Of a stretch of 39,577 bases of DNA, positions 1 to 7,969 are shown piece after piece (the first letter of the stretch is position 1; the number at the start of each line of letters is the position of its first letter). The stretch is taken from the NCBI GenBank assembly GCA_051649785.1, contig JBOFHT010000016.1, positions 1-39,577 on the forward strand, in the 5' to 3' direction. The notes below the pieces were generated by a model that was given only the letters and a program-made list of their open reading frames with translations, ran no database searches and was not told the origin of the DNA. Made by a program: the position numbers and the translations under genes. Source of the stretch: JBOFHT01 sp051649785. Its GTDB lineage: Archaea; Methanobacteriota; Methanobacteria; Methanobacteriales; Methanobacteriaceae.

Positions 1-163
1 TCTCTAAATCTCGTAATACTCTACTAGTTTGGGGAGGACTTACATTAATTATTTTTGATATTTCAGAAGGCATTAGAATATTATCTGCCAAAGCCAATAA
101 TACTTTTCTCCTAGTGTTAGATGATTTAATATATAAAAATCCATGGATTGTTTTTTGTTTCAT
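1..163 (-). CDS. Winged-helix transcriptional regulator, 5' part only
   Basis: The reverse strand opens with ATG at 163 and stays open to the window edge, giving 54 residues. They start MKQKTIHGFLYIKSSNTRRK and continue into a helix-turn-helix-like stretch around PSEISKIINVSPPQTSRVL, near residues 32-50. This is the pattern of winged-helix regulators of the MarR/ArsR superfamily, in which the 'SEISK...TSRVLRDLE' segment is the helix pair that contacts DNA. The rest of the gene lies beyond base 1, so length, effector domain and target are unknown. It is divergent from the decayed secreted-protein gene at 388. I am fairly sure it is a DNA-binding regulator and unsure of the subfamily. Confidence 0.7.
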   Translation of the reverse strand, partial: MKQKTIHGFLYIKSSNTRRKVLLALADNILMPSEISKIINVSPPQTSRVLRDLE

Positions 164-387
164 ATTGATTATAAATTAAATACCTTCAAATAAAGTATTT
201 ATTATATATTTATTAATTTTTAATTAAGAAAATATTGCATTAGTTTTCTATAAATTTAAATAATAGTTATATTATAAATAAAACTAATAATGTTTTGAAT
301 AATAAATTTAGGGAACAAATACATAATAGATGATATTTTTATGGAAGAGTGGTTTTATAATTTTGTTTGGGAAATTAGGTGATAAAA
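164..387. promoter_or_regulatory. Divergent AT-rich intergenic/promoter region
   Basis: This gap separates the divergent regulator and the decayed secreted-protein gene. It is almost pure A+T, with several TATA-like stretches that I cannot rank. An AGGTGAT ribosome-binding site at 377-383 sits just before the ATG at 388 of the right-hand gene. Confidence 0.35.
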
Positions 388-800
388 ATGATGATTAAAA
401 GGAAAATTGCAATATTAGTATTATTACTTATTGCAGTAGCTGGCTTTACTGTGGCTCCAGCTAGTGCAGCAAAAACTGGAAAATTATACTTTAAGAACGA
501 CTGGTCAGGGAGTGTTACTTATTTTAATAAGAATAGTTCTAACAAAGACTATATACATGGAGAATACTTATTAAATTAGTACAACGTTCTAAAAATTATA
601 TGGTAATTGGATTATTAAAATAAAGTAGGATACGATACTAAGATAAAACATAAAATAACTAAAATATCTGTCAAATTTAAAAAAACAGCTAAAGGTAAGA
701 CTTATTTATACTACAAAAACATTTTATGAAAATGGTGTTGGATTATCCTAAAAATGGGTATAAACCATATTATGCTGTAGTGACTTATAAAAAAATCTAG
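388..800 (+). pseudogene. Decayed small secreted protein gene
   Basis: The ATG at 388 follows AGGTGAT (377-383) with 4 nt spacing. The first residues form a classic signal peptide: basic KRK, the hydrophobic run IAILVLLLIAVAGFTV, then APASAA. After 'KDYIHGEYLLN' the frame meets TAG at 577, TAA at 604 and TAA at 616. The same frame then resumes sensible coding (VGYDTKIKHK, then ISVKFKKTAKGKTYLYYKN) to TGA near 727. Coding continues in a second frame (TFYENGVGLS) and then a third (PKNGYKPYYAVVTYKKI, stop TAG 798-800). Several independent lesions in one coherent secreted beta-rich protein mean a pseudogene, not a real 60-residue peptide. The precursor would have been about 135 residues. Its function is unknown. 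Confidence 0.75.
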
Positions 801-978
801 TTTTGGTGCTAAGTTGACTATTAATCCTATTATATTCATTAATGTTTTCTTGTTCACCTTTCTTACTTTTTTGTTATGATTAATTATATAATTAAGTAAT
901 AAATTAATAAATGAAAAAAGAAAGGCACTTAATTAAGATAATAAATGGGGTTTGTTTAAAATAATAATGGTGGTAATG

Positions 979-1278
979 ATGAAAGATGTTTTTGAGAGAC
1001 ATAGGGGGACGATTGTTGGAATAAATTGTGTAGACCCTGTAGGAACTGATTTGTTGGAGTTGTTTGTTGTTCATGATGATTATTTTGGGTTATTAAATTC
1101 TGCTAATGGTTTTCGTGCTTATTATCATTATGGGTCTGTTTTAGGAGTTTTTGAACTTAAAAATGGGTTTAAAGAAGAAGACATAACTTATTCATTATCC
1201 ATTAATGTTAATCACTTTGTTTTATATAACGGGAGTAGAGGAGTTGGGCTGGGTCTTGGGTTTCCCATAGGCTTTTGA
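979..1278 (+). CDS. Hypothetical small protein, about 99 residues
   Basis: I do not recognise this protein. ATG codons lie in frame at 967, 976 and 979. I prefer 979 (or 976) because GGTGGT at 969-974 is then a plausible ribosome-binding site; an in-frame TTG at 952 has no support. The sequence begins MKDVFERHRGTIVGINCVDP, contains an acidic-aromatic patch (ELFVVHDDYFGLL) and ends in a Gly-rich tail (RGVGLGLGFPIGF). There is no signal peptide or membrane segment, so it is probably cytosolic and beta-rich. It ends 10 nt before the ATG of the zinc-ribbon membrane protein, which suggests co-transcription. Confidence 0.55.
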   Translation: MKDVFERHRGTIVGINCVDPVGTDLLELFVVHDDYFGLLNSANGFRAYYHYGSVLGVFELKNGFKEEDITYSLSINVNHFVLYNGSRGVGLGLGFPIGF

Positions 1279-1288
1279 GTTGATAATT

Positions 1289-2185
1289 ATGAATCAAAAA
1301 TATTGTGAAGAGTGCAATGCATTAATCGAAGAAAATGCTGATTATTGTCATAAATGTGGTGCAATAACTTTAAAGCTGAAGGATGATATTAGAAGGGCTG
1401 AAGAAGAAATCAAAAGAGAAGAAGAAATTAGAAGGGCTGAAGAAGAAATTAAAAAAGAAAAAGAAATATATGCTGAAAATAAGGAAAAACATAGGAAAAA
1501 ATATTTTATTAACCCAGACAAAAATAAAGATTTAGCTATAATCATCTCATTATTACTACCTTTTACTGGGTATTTCTACTTAAAAGATGAAACAATATTA
1601 TCTATACTTATTATAATAGAAACTTTCAGCTTTCTTTTTTTAATTTCAATAAATTTTACTTTCTTTGTCTTATTATATCTAGTACTTACTCTAATATCGT
1701 TTATTGCACTTTATGACTTAGTTAATAAAAATAAAGAAGTCAATGATGTTTACATGGAAAATGGAAGTGTTTTTAATTCTAAAAATTTTGGAAAAATTGG
1801 TTCTGTCGCATCTCTTTCAATCGGAGTATTTTTAATTAGTATTTTACACGTTGCCCTTAGTCAGGGTGGTGAAGCTGTTACTTTATTGATACTGTTAATA
1901 TGTATTTTCATTTCAATGCCTGGAATTTTTATGAATATCAGTAAAGATAAAATTTCAGTAAAAAGATATATGATTTATGGTTTTGTTTCATTATTTGGTG
2001 GATTTATTATTTTAGGGTTTATTCCTTCAATATTTTTCTTTGTTGCAGCAATATTACTTTCAAAAGAAAATTATAATCTAAATAATGTAATTAGTACTTT
2101 AGAATGTTATAACTGTGAGAAAATTAATAAAAGTGAATCTATTTTTTGTGAAAATTGCGGTACTCGACTAGAAAAAGATAAATAA
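1289..2185 (+). CDS. Zinc-ribbon membrane protein (two zinc ribbons, about six TM segments)
   Basis: Start ATG 1289; a TTG nine bases upstream in frame is less likely. Residues about 5-25 form one zinc ribbon (CEECNALIEENADYCHKCGA, CxxC...CxxC). The C-terminus carries a second (CYNCEK...FCENCGTRL). Between them lie a highly charged, imperfectly repeated coiled-coil region (RRAEEEIKREEE and RRAEEEIKKEKE, residues about 34-70) and a membrane domain of roughly six hydrophobic segments. Such zinc-ribbon membrane proteins are common in Methanobrevibacter and have no assigned biochemical role. Both ribbons must be cytoplasmic if the number of spans is even. It is the last gene before a repeat-rich convergent region. 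Confidence 0.75.
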   Translation: MNQKYCEECNALIEENADYCHKCGAITLKLKDDIRRAEEEIKREEEIRRAEEEIKKEKEIYAENKEKHRKKYFINPDKNKDLAIIISLLLPFTGYFYLKDETILSILIIIETFSFLFLISINFTFFVLLYLVLTLISFIALYDLVNKNKEVNDVYMENGSVFNSKNFGKIGSVASLSIGVFLISILHVALSQGGEAVTLLILLICIFISMPGIFMNISKDKISVKRYMIYGFVSLFGGFIILGFIPSIFFFVAAILLSKENYNLNNVISTLECYNCEKINKSESIFCENCGTRLEKDK

Positions 2186-2245
2186 ACATGTTAATGATTT
2201 TAATATAATGTAGCTAGCAAAAACTAACTTGCCCAATGCATAGTG

Positions 2246-2342
2246 AGTCATAGTCAAAATTTCTAAATCAAAACTTCATCAAATCCTTGGATTTGGAAAT
2301 GAAGAAGATTTTTCGATGTGCAAAATCTTTTTGGCAATGACT
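2246..2342. repeat. Nested hairpin block
   Basis: Three helices can be drawn. AGTCAT 2246-2251 pairs with ATGACT 2337-2342. CTTCAT...CAAATCC (2274-2286) pairs with GGATTTG...ATGAAG (2289-2304), with a 3-nt bulge. AAGATTTT 2305-2312 pairs with AAAATCTT 2322-2329. The arrangement is a closed multi-branch fold, as in palindromic repeat elements or a structured 3' UTR. It could also help terminate both convergent transcripts. Confidence 0.45.
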
Positions 2343-2359
2343 AAGTGTCCAAAAAAAAC

Positions 2360-2474
2360 AATTAACATGTGAATTTGTCCAATAATTCAATATTTTTAAA
2401 TTTTTTATGAAATCAATCTTCATATAAATTACTATTTAATAAAATCTAATTATTGGACAGTCATTATGTTAATT
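2360..2474. repeat. 115-bp element with imperfect inverted-repeat ends (MITE-like)
   Basis: The left arm 2360-2387 (AATTAACATG...GTCCAATAATT) is matched in reverse complement by the right arm 2448-2474 (AATTATTGGACAGTCAT...TTAATT). Pairing covers nearly all of about 27 positions, and the arms flank a 60-bp AT-rich centre. Two arms of this length around a short non-coding core suggest a miniature inverted-repeat element or an insertion-sequence remnant. I cannot identify target-site duplications with confidence. Confidence 0.45.
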
Positions 2475-2537
2475 ACTTGCCTTTTCCAAATTATCTTTTA
2501 GATTAGTCATAATCATTCTTTTTTCATTATAATTATT

Positions 2538-3044
2538 TTAGCAATTACTTATACTATATTCGGCACCTTGACCTATACCTTCATTTACACAAACAGCAAC
2601 ATATTCTAATTTGCTTCCTTGATTCTTCAATGTTTCAAAAAGTTCTTCAGTAAAATATTTAGCTAATTCTTCTGCGGAACTGTGGGGGAGTGGTAATAAT
2701 ACACAATCTTCTCTTGGGAGAACATATTTTTTATTCCCTATTTTGAATTTAAGTGAATCTAATTTTTCAGCATCTTCAATAGTAGATATGCCTTTAAACT
2801 CGGTCTCAGGGTTTTTTATAGGGATGAGCATTTTATGATCAAACTTCTTACAAATTCCTCTCACAATTTCTTTTACTTTTTTAAAGTCCACAACAAAATC
2901 AAAGTCTCCGTCACGTTCCCCAATAAGTTCAACATCTACAATATAAGAGTGACCATGGATACAACCACAAGAATCATGACTTGGGATAATATGGGCTGCT
3001 GAAAACCTTAAATTAGCATGAATTCCATTAATAATAATTTTCAT
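2538..3044 (-). CDS. queD: 6-carboxytetrahydropterin synthase (QueD / PTPS family)
   Basis: This enzyme makes 6-carboxy-5,6,7,8-tetrahydropterin from 7,8-dihydroneopterin triphosphate, an early step to 7-deazaguanine (archaeosine in archaeal tRNA). The visible zinc site is His18 (FSAAH) plus His30 and His32 (IHGH). Cys26 in the C-x3-H-G-H arrangement fits the catalytic cysteine of the QueD branch. A strong AAGGAGAT site lies just upstream of the ATG at 3044. At 168 residues it is longer than compact bacterial QueD because of an insert around residues 80-110 (ISTIEDAEKLDSLKFKIGNK). The next step, QueE, is encoded at 28200 in the same window. A tetrahydrobiopterin-type PTPS is less likely in an archaeon. 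Confidence 0.85.
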   Translation of the reverse strand: MKIIINGIHANLRFSAAHIIPSHDSCGCIHGHSYIVDVELIGERDGDFDFVVDFKKVKEIVRGICKKFDHKMLIPIKNPETEFKGISTIEDAEKLDSLKFKIGNKKYVLPREDCVLLPLPHSSAEELAKYFTEELFETLKNQGSKLEYVAVCVNEGIGQGAEYSISNC

Positions 3045-3178
3045 TTTATCTCCTTTTTAATCTATTTTTTTAACTTTATTTCCAAGTTTATTTTTAACTT
3101 TATTTTCAAATTTATTCTTAATTTGCTTTTTTAAAAGTTATTTTTTTAATATTTTTTATTTAATTTAAAATAGGGGAG

Positions 3179-3793
3179 CTATGATGTATTAGTTTTACTA
3201 ATATCTAGCTCAATATCATTTAATTCATTAATATAATTATTTGCAATGGTTTCAATAAATTCATTAATATTATTTTCATTTACAGGATTAGAATGACTAT
3301 TATCTTTTTTATGAGATTCACATTCAAAAATCCCTATTGCATCAACATCATTAGGGGTGCCGTCTTTTCTAATATTAATTCCTAAATGTATTTTCATACT
3401 GCTAATGGATGCAATAGCTATTGATACTGTAAGTTTTGAGCCATTAATATAAATATCATCACCTTTCCTAGTGCTAATAATACCTCTACGTGATAAATCT
3501 TCTTTTAAAAGCATTACTAATATTCTTTGGCGATGGTATGCAGTTCTTAAATCAGCTGGCTGGATATCAAAGTGTTCTACAATAAAATGGATCATATCAT
3601 CAGATTTAATTTCAAGACCAATATCTTCAAAATCTTTTAAATTATTAGAGCTTATGTCCATAGGGCCTCTAAATGTAATTATAGTTGAACCTTTAATTTT
3701 AAATGTTTTAAATGCCCAAGAAGGTTCTATTTGGCTTCCATTATACTTTATTTTTTTATTTGTATGTTTGTATGTGATATTCATAATAATCAT
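3179..3793 (-). CDS. DUF366-type conserved archaeal protein
   Basis: The conserved stretches WAFKTFKIKG, TFRGPMD, DMIHFIVEHFD, LRTAYHRQR, RKGDDIYINGSKLTVSIA and KIHLGINI are those I associate with the archaeal DUF366 family, which has no established function. The C-terminal 40 residues (KKDNSHSNPVNENNINEF onward) are low-complexity. ATG at 3793 and ATG at 3784 are both possible starts, and neither has a clear ribosome-binding site. It is upstream of queD on the same strand with a 134-bp gap, so co-transcription is possible but not tight. The protein is soluble, with no signal sequence. Confidence 0.7.
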   Translation of the reverse strand: MIIMNITYKHTNKKIKYNGSQIEPSWAFKTFKIKGSTIITFRGPMDISSNNLKDFEDIGLEIKSDDMIHFIVEHFDIQPADLRTAYHRQRILVMLLKEDLSRRGIISTRKGDDIYINGSKLTVSIAIASISSMKIHLGINIRKDGTPNDVDAIGIFECESHKKDNSHSNPVNENNINEFIETIANNYINELNDIELDISKTNTS

Positions 3794-4225
3794 TACTTTA
3801 ACTATTTGATGGATTAATTTATGAGGATTAGTGCTATTATTAATATTAATAGCATATTTATTACTTATATTCCTATTAGTGGAGCTATTAACATCATTGT
3901 TATTATTACTATTACTATTTCTATTATTATTCTAATTATTATGGGAATTGTTATTATTGCCACTTAATACAATATACTTAATTATTTATCTAATAATTAT
4001 AGTGCTATTTTAGATAATAAAATAATAATATATAAGTACATAATGAAATATATTATTGACAATTGTAGTATTAAAAAGTTTATTAATATTATTTATATCA
4101 TTTATCATTATGTTTTTAATAATACTTATATTTATTATAGAGATATTGATTAATGATTTGATTATGATTTTAAGTTATATGGTATTAATGTAAATATATT
4201 TTTTACATTTAAAAAGGGGATTATT
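3794..4225. promoter_or_regulatory. Divergent AT-rich spacer with ATT-type simple repeats
   Basis: This 432-bp non-coding spacer lies between the divergent DUF366-type gene and the nucleotidyltransferase gene. Bases 3834-3945 are built of degenerate ATT/ACT triplets. AAGGGGAT at about 4213-4220 is the ribosome-binding site of the right-hand gene. TATA-like AT runs are too many to single one out. No RNA gene is seen. Confidence 0.5.
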
Positions 4226-5473
4226 ATGAAAGTTAGAACAAGAGACTTTATTCACACAAAAGACGATTTATTCTTTGCCTGTACTAATTATGCCCATCCT
4301 ACTGATAGAATAATCTCTTTTTTAAGATATATTCCTGATGAAAATGGTGATAGGGAGAAAAATGGTAGAAGATATTCTAAAGTTGATTCTCAACAAGCTT
4401 ATGATTACCTAGGTCAAAATCACTCTGAATATCTTTATTTTTGTGATGTTACTAATATTCAAATGATGGGAGTTCCATTAGATAAAGTATCAAATATAAT
4501 TTGTCCAAATAAGCGTTTAAAAGATATTATTAATAAATTTAGTAAAAATACGCATGTTCTTGATAGTAGTAATAGTAGTAATAGTTGTTTTAAAAATATT
4601 GATTTAATTAAAAAACTTATTAAAGTAGCTAGATTCTTTAATCAAATAGCAGATATTTCTTATGATAATCTCGGAATATCGGGTTCTATTCTCCCTGGAC
4701 TTGAAAAAGAAGAGGTTTCAGACATTGATTTTGTCGTTTATGGGCTTGAAAATCATAGAAAAGCAGTTGAAGCTTTTAAAAATTATAAAGGCAAAGAACT
4801 TCCTATTATGATGGACTATATTAGCGAGGAGGGCGAAAGTATTAATGGTTCGGATATGGCTACTATTAAGTTAGAGGCTATTCAGGACAGCTTTTGGAAT
4901 CGTTTATATGAAAAACGTCTTAAAGATTCAAGTTTATCTAAATCTGAGTTTGCTTGGTATGAAAATCGTAAAAATAACCGAGGAGTGATTGAAGGAACAT
5001 TGTTTGACATTTTAGCTACGCGTAATTGGGATGAAATTAATGATACTTGGGGTTCAAATACCTATGAGAAATTAGGTGTTGTTACTATTGAAGCTAAGGT
5101 TAAAAGTGCATTAAAATCTTTTGATAATCCTGCTAGCTATGATATTGAAAATTTAAAAATTATTAATTGCGAGGGATTTAGTGATGATATTGATTGTTTT
5201 AACTTACCTATAAAAACAGTTGTATCTTTTACCCACACTTATTCTGGTCAGGTACTAGATGGGGAAGATATAATAGCTAAAGGTAAAGTTGAAAGAGTTA
5301 TAACTAATACTGCCTCAAATGATAATAATACTTGTAATAATAGTAATAATAATGCCAATAACAATAGTGATACTGATGGGGCTAATAATAAAAATACTAG
5401 TTATCGTCTTGTTATAGGTACTACTCGTGAATCTATTAATGAATTTATTAAATTAAAGAACATTCCCATTTAA
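4226..5473 (+). CDS. Predicted nucleotidyltransferase (COG1665-like)
   Basis: The core motif is GISGSILPGLEKEEVSDIDF around residues 150-168: Gly-Ser followed about a dozen residues later by Asp-x-Asp. This is the active-site signature of the DNA polymerase beta-type nucleotidyltransferase fold, where the two Asp bind metal and the GS loop holds the triphosphate. Flanking segments (N-terminal TRDFIHTKDDLFFACTNYAH; later FDILATRNWDEI and THTYSGQVLDGEDIIAKGKV) are typical of an archaeal family annotated as predicted nucleotidyltransferase; its substrate is not established. At 415 residues it carries an Asn-rich insert at about residues 362-391, coded by AAT/AAC triplet runs, between two conserved C-terminal beta segments. 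Monocistronic, followed by T-rich sequence. Confidence 0.75.
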   Translation: MKVRTRDFIHTKDDLFFACTNYAHPTDRIISFLRYIPDENGDREKNGRRYSKVDSQQAYDYLGQNHSEYLYFCDVTNIQMMGVPLDKVSNIICPNKRLKDIINKFSKNTHVLDSSNSSNSCFKNIDLIKKLIKVARFFNQIADISYDNLGISGSILPGLEKEEVSDIDFVVYGLENHRKAVEAFKNYKGKELPIMMDYISEEGESINGSDMATIKLEAIQDSFWNRLYEKRLKDSSLSKSEFAWYENRKNNRGVIEGTLFDILATRNWDEINDTWGSNTYEKLGVVTIEAKVKSALKSFDNPASYDIENLKIINCEGFSDDIDCFNLPIKTVVSFTHTYSGQVLDGEDIIAKGKVERVITNTASNDNNTCNNSNNNANNNSDTDGANNKNTSYRLVIGTTRESINEFIKLKNIPI

Positions 5474-5756
5474 ATTTTTGTATTCATTAATAAATTTATT
5501 ATCACTTCTCTTTCTTTTTATCTTAATTTTGATTTTATTTTATTTCATCTCCTCGTATTTTATTTTAATTTATTTTTGTCTCACTTTCAATTTTATTTTA
5601 TTTTTTTACTATTATCTAAGTTCTCGTGCAATGGATATGAATAAATTTATATAAGATTTCATAAATAAGAATAAATTATTATATGTGATGTTAACAGTTA
5701 TGTTAATAAGCAATTTTAAGATTATTTATTTGATTTGATAAATTTGGAGTCATAGA
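5474..5756 (+). promoter_or_regulatory. T-rich 3' region and hom promoter
   Basis: Bases 5474-5620 are pyrimidine-rich with several T runs, as in archaeal U-rich termination zones. At 5643-5654 there is AAATTTATATAA, a near-perfect archaeal TATA box. It predicts a start point near 5680 and a leader of about 75 nt. The leader contains two ATGTTAA direct repeats (near 5687 and 5700) that might bind a regulator. Confidence 0.55.
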
Positions 5757-7076
5757 ATGAAAAATAATGGTAATTGTGAATTTAAAGAAGATATTAATAT
5801 AGGATTAATAGGTTTTGGAACAATTGGTGCTGGTGTGGTAGATATTTTTAATAAAAACCAAGAACTTTTGTCTCAAAAATGTGGGAAAAATGTTAAGTTA
5901 AAAAAAGTAGCTGATTTAGATATTACCACTGATAGGGGAGTAAATGTTCCTGAAGGTATTTTGACCACAGATGTAAATGAAGTAATTGAAAATGATAGTA
6001 TCGACATAGTTATTGAGTTAATTGGAGGATATGAACCTGCTAAAACTTTTATAATTAAAGCTATTGAAAATGGTAAGCACATTGTTTCTGCTAATAAAGC
6101 CCTCATTGCTAAAGAATGGGAAGATATAATGGTTAAAGCTGATGAAAATAATGTTCGTGTTGCATTTGAAGCTAGTGTCGGTGGAGGAATTCCTCTTTTA
6201 AATCCTCTTAATGAATGCCTGGCTGCAAACAGAATTGAGTCTATTTATGGGATTATGAATGGAACTGCTAATTATATACTTACTAAAATGAGTTTTGAAG
6301 GTTCTAATTTTGATGATGTATTAAAAGAAGCTCAAGAAAAAGGATATGCTGAAACAGACCCTACTTTTGATATTGAAGGTCATGATACTGCTCAAAAACT
6401 TATTATTTTGGCAAAACTTGGATTTGGTGAATATGTTCCTCAAGAAAATTTTTATGTTGAAGGTATAACTAAAATCACTCCTGGAGATATTGAATTTGCA
6501 GATAAAAACTTGGGATATGCTATAAAACTTTTGGGAATAGCTAAAAAATCAGAAAATGGTGAATTGGAACTTAGAGTCCACCCAACATTCATACCAAAAT
6601 CTCATCTTTTAGCATCTGTTAATGATGTGTTCAATGCAGTATACCTGGTAGGAGACTTTGTTGGACCAGTCATGTTATACGGTCAAGGAGCTGGAAGGGA
6701 TGCAACTGCAAGTGCAGTAGTTAGTGACTGTCTTGATATTATATTCACTGAAAATAAGAGAATTAGCTATGGTCCTGTAAAGAGCCAAGTAGATAATGTT
6801 ATGTCTATGGATAATATTTTATCAAAATACTATTTGCGTCTTCAAACTAAAGATGAAGCAGGTGTTCTCCATGAAATAGCAGGTATATTAAGTAAAAATA
6901 ATATCAGTATTGAATCTTTAGCTCAAAAGCAAGAAAATAATCAATTGGGTTCTGTTCCAATTATCATTGTTACTCATAAATCTAAAGAAGAAAATATATC
7001 TAAAGCTATTTCTGAAATTGAAAATTTGGATGTTATTGAAGATAACGCAATGTTGATTAGAATATTAGATGATTAA
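5757..7076 (+). CDS. hom: Homoserine dehydrogenase with C-terminal ACT domain
   Basis: The enzyme reduces aspartate semialdehyde to homoserine with NAD(P)H, the branch point to threonine and methionine. The N-terminal Rossmann motif is GFGTIGAG (residues 19-26). The catalytic region has VSANKALIA, GIMNGTANYILTKM and DIEGHDTAQK, and GQGAGRDATASAVVSD matches the family's C-terminal catalytic signature. Residues about 355-435 form an ACT domain (LRLQTKDEAGVLHEIAGIL), where end products such as threonine usually inhibit. GGAG precedes the ATG at 5757. At 439 residues the length is normal for the ACT-containing type. It is transcribed alone from the TATA box at 5646. Confidence 0.95.
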   Translation: MKNNGNCEFKEDINIGLIGFGTIGAGVVDIFNKNQELLSQKCGKNVKLKKVADLDITTDRGVNVPEGILTTDVNEVIENDSIDIVIELIGGYEPAKTFIIKAIENGKHIVSANKALIAKEWEDIMVKADENNVRVAFEASVGGGIPLLNPLNECLAANRIESIYGIMNGTANYILTKMSFEGSNFDDVLKEAQEKGYAETDPTFDIEGHDTAQKLIILAKLGFGEYVPQENFYVEGITKITPGDIEFADKNLGYAIKLLGIAKKSENGELELRVHPTFIPKSHLLASVNDVFNAVYLVGDFVGPVMLYGQGAGRDATASAVVSDCLDIIFTENKRISYGPVKSQVDNVMSMDNILSKYYLRLQTKDEAGVLHEIAGILSKNNISIESLAQKQENNQLGSVPIIIVTHKSKEENISKAISEIENLDVIEDNAMLIRILDD

Positions 7077-7969
7077 ATTTAAATTAAGAATCAATCTATT
7101 TTTATGTTATTCTAATTTCATCTATCTTTTTTTTAATTTTACTTCTCTTTATTTATTTTTATTTATTTTAATATTTTCATGTCTTATTTCTCTATTTTTA
7201 TTTTCCCTATTTAAATTTTTTTAACTTTATTATTTTAATTGTTTTCATATTAATTCTATTTACATTTATATTATCCATTAATTTATTCACTTTCTAAAAG
7301 ACTTGTGGAATGATTTTTATTTTTTAGAGCAATTTTACAATAACTTTGTAATTTCTTAAACCGCTTATAAGTAATTATAATCTCAGGATTATATTGATTT
7401 TGAATTTTCAGTTAACTTTATTTAATATAGTAAACTTACATTATAATAAGATAGTAATACTTAATATTATTATATTATTATATTATTATAATGGTTATTA
7501 TTATAGCTAATATTTGCAATTATTAATATCTAATCTTAATATTAACCCTAATAATAATCCTAATAATGTAATTTTCATAGTTCTTATAGATATTAAGTTA
7601 TTTATAATCCTTGTGTTGTATTTAGTATAATAATATTATTTTGCTCATTAATTACTATTTTAACCCTATATATTTAATTTTCACTAATTTCTATTAAATT
7701 ATTCTCTTAAATGCTTAATAAACTATTAATCAACTACTATTTTTCTTTATAGGGATATAAGATTATTAATTACTATGTTAACCAGTATATTTAACCCCTA
7801 TATTTAACCCCTATATTTAATCAGTATATTTAATCAGATGTTCAAGTATAATATTGCTATGATATTAATTTTCATATTATATTAATTTTCATGTTTTATT
7901 TTATTAATTAATAGCTGATTAGCATTTAATGTAATTGTGATCTTATTTACTTAATTATGGAGGAATTAT
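7077..7969. other. Long AT-rich intergenic region
   Basis: About 890 bp without a convincing gene. Bases 7077-7260 are strongly T-rich and probably hold the hom termination zone. A 13-bp tandem repeat array lies at 7783-7837 (separate entry). AATTATGGAGGAATT (7954-7968) holds the ribosome-binding site of the Cas4-like gene. Nothing else is supported. Confidence 0.5.
7783..7837. repeat. Four 13-bp tandem repeats plus a partial unit
   Basis: Units are CAGTATATTTAAC (7783), CCCTATATTTAAC (7796), CCCTATATTTAAT (7809) and CAGTATATTTAAT (7822), followed by CAG. Only the first three bases and the last base vary. The array is 130 bp upstream of the Cas4-like gene and each unit holds a TATA-like core. 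Confidence 0.75.

Larger units (their letters stand above)
2186..2537. other. Convergent intergenic region rich in inverted repeats
   Basis: This non-coding gap lies between the plus-strand membrane gene and minus-strand queD. It has higher GC patches than other gaps and two blocks of dyad symmetry (2246-2342 and 2360-2474), listed separately. I see no open reading frame. Confidence 0.6.

Noticed and set aside
1348..1545. Minus-strand open frame of Ser/Leu-rich repeats
   Set aside because: It is the antisense of the charged coiled-coil repeats of the zinc-ribbon membrane protein.
2246..2342. C/D box guide RNA on the minus strand (TGATGA present near 2275-2280)
   Set aside because: A C-box-like TGATGA occurs on the minus strand, but no D box CTGA lies at a suitable distance with terminal pairing.
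7783..7837. CRISPR array near the Cas4-like gene
   Set aside because: The repeats are 13 bp and directly abutting, without spacers.
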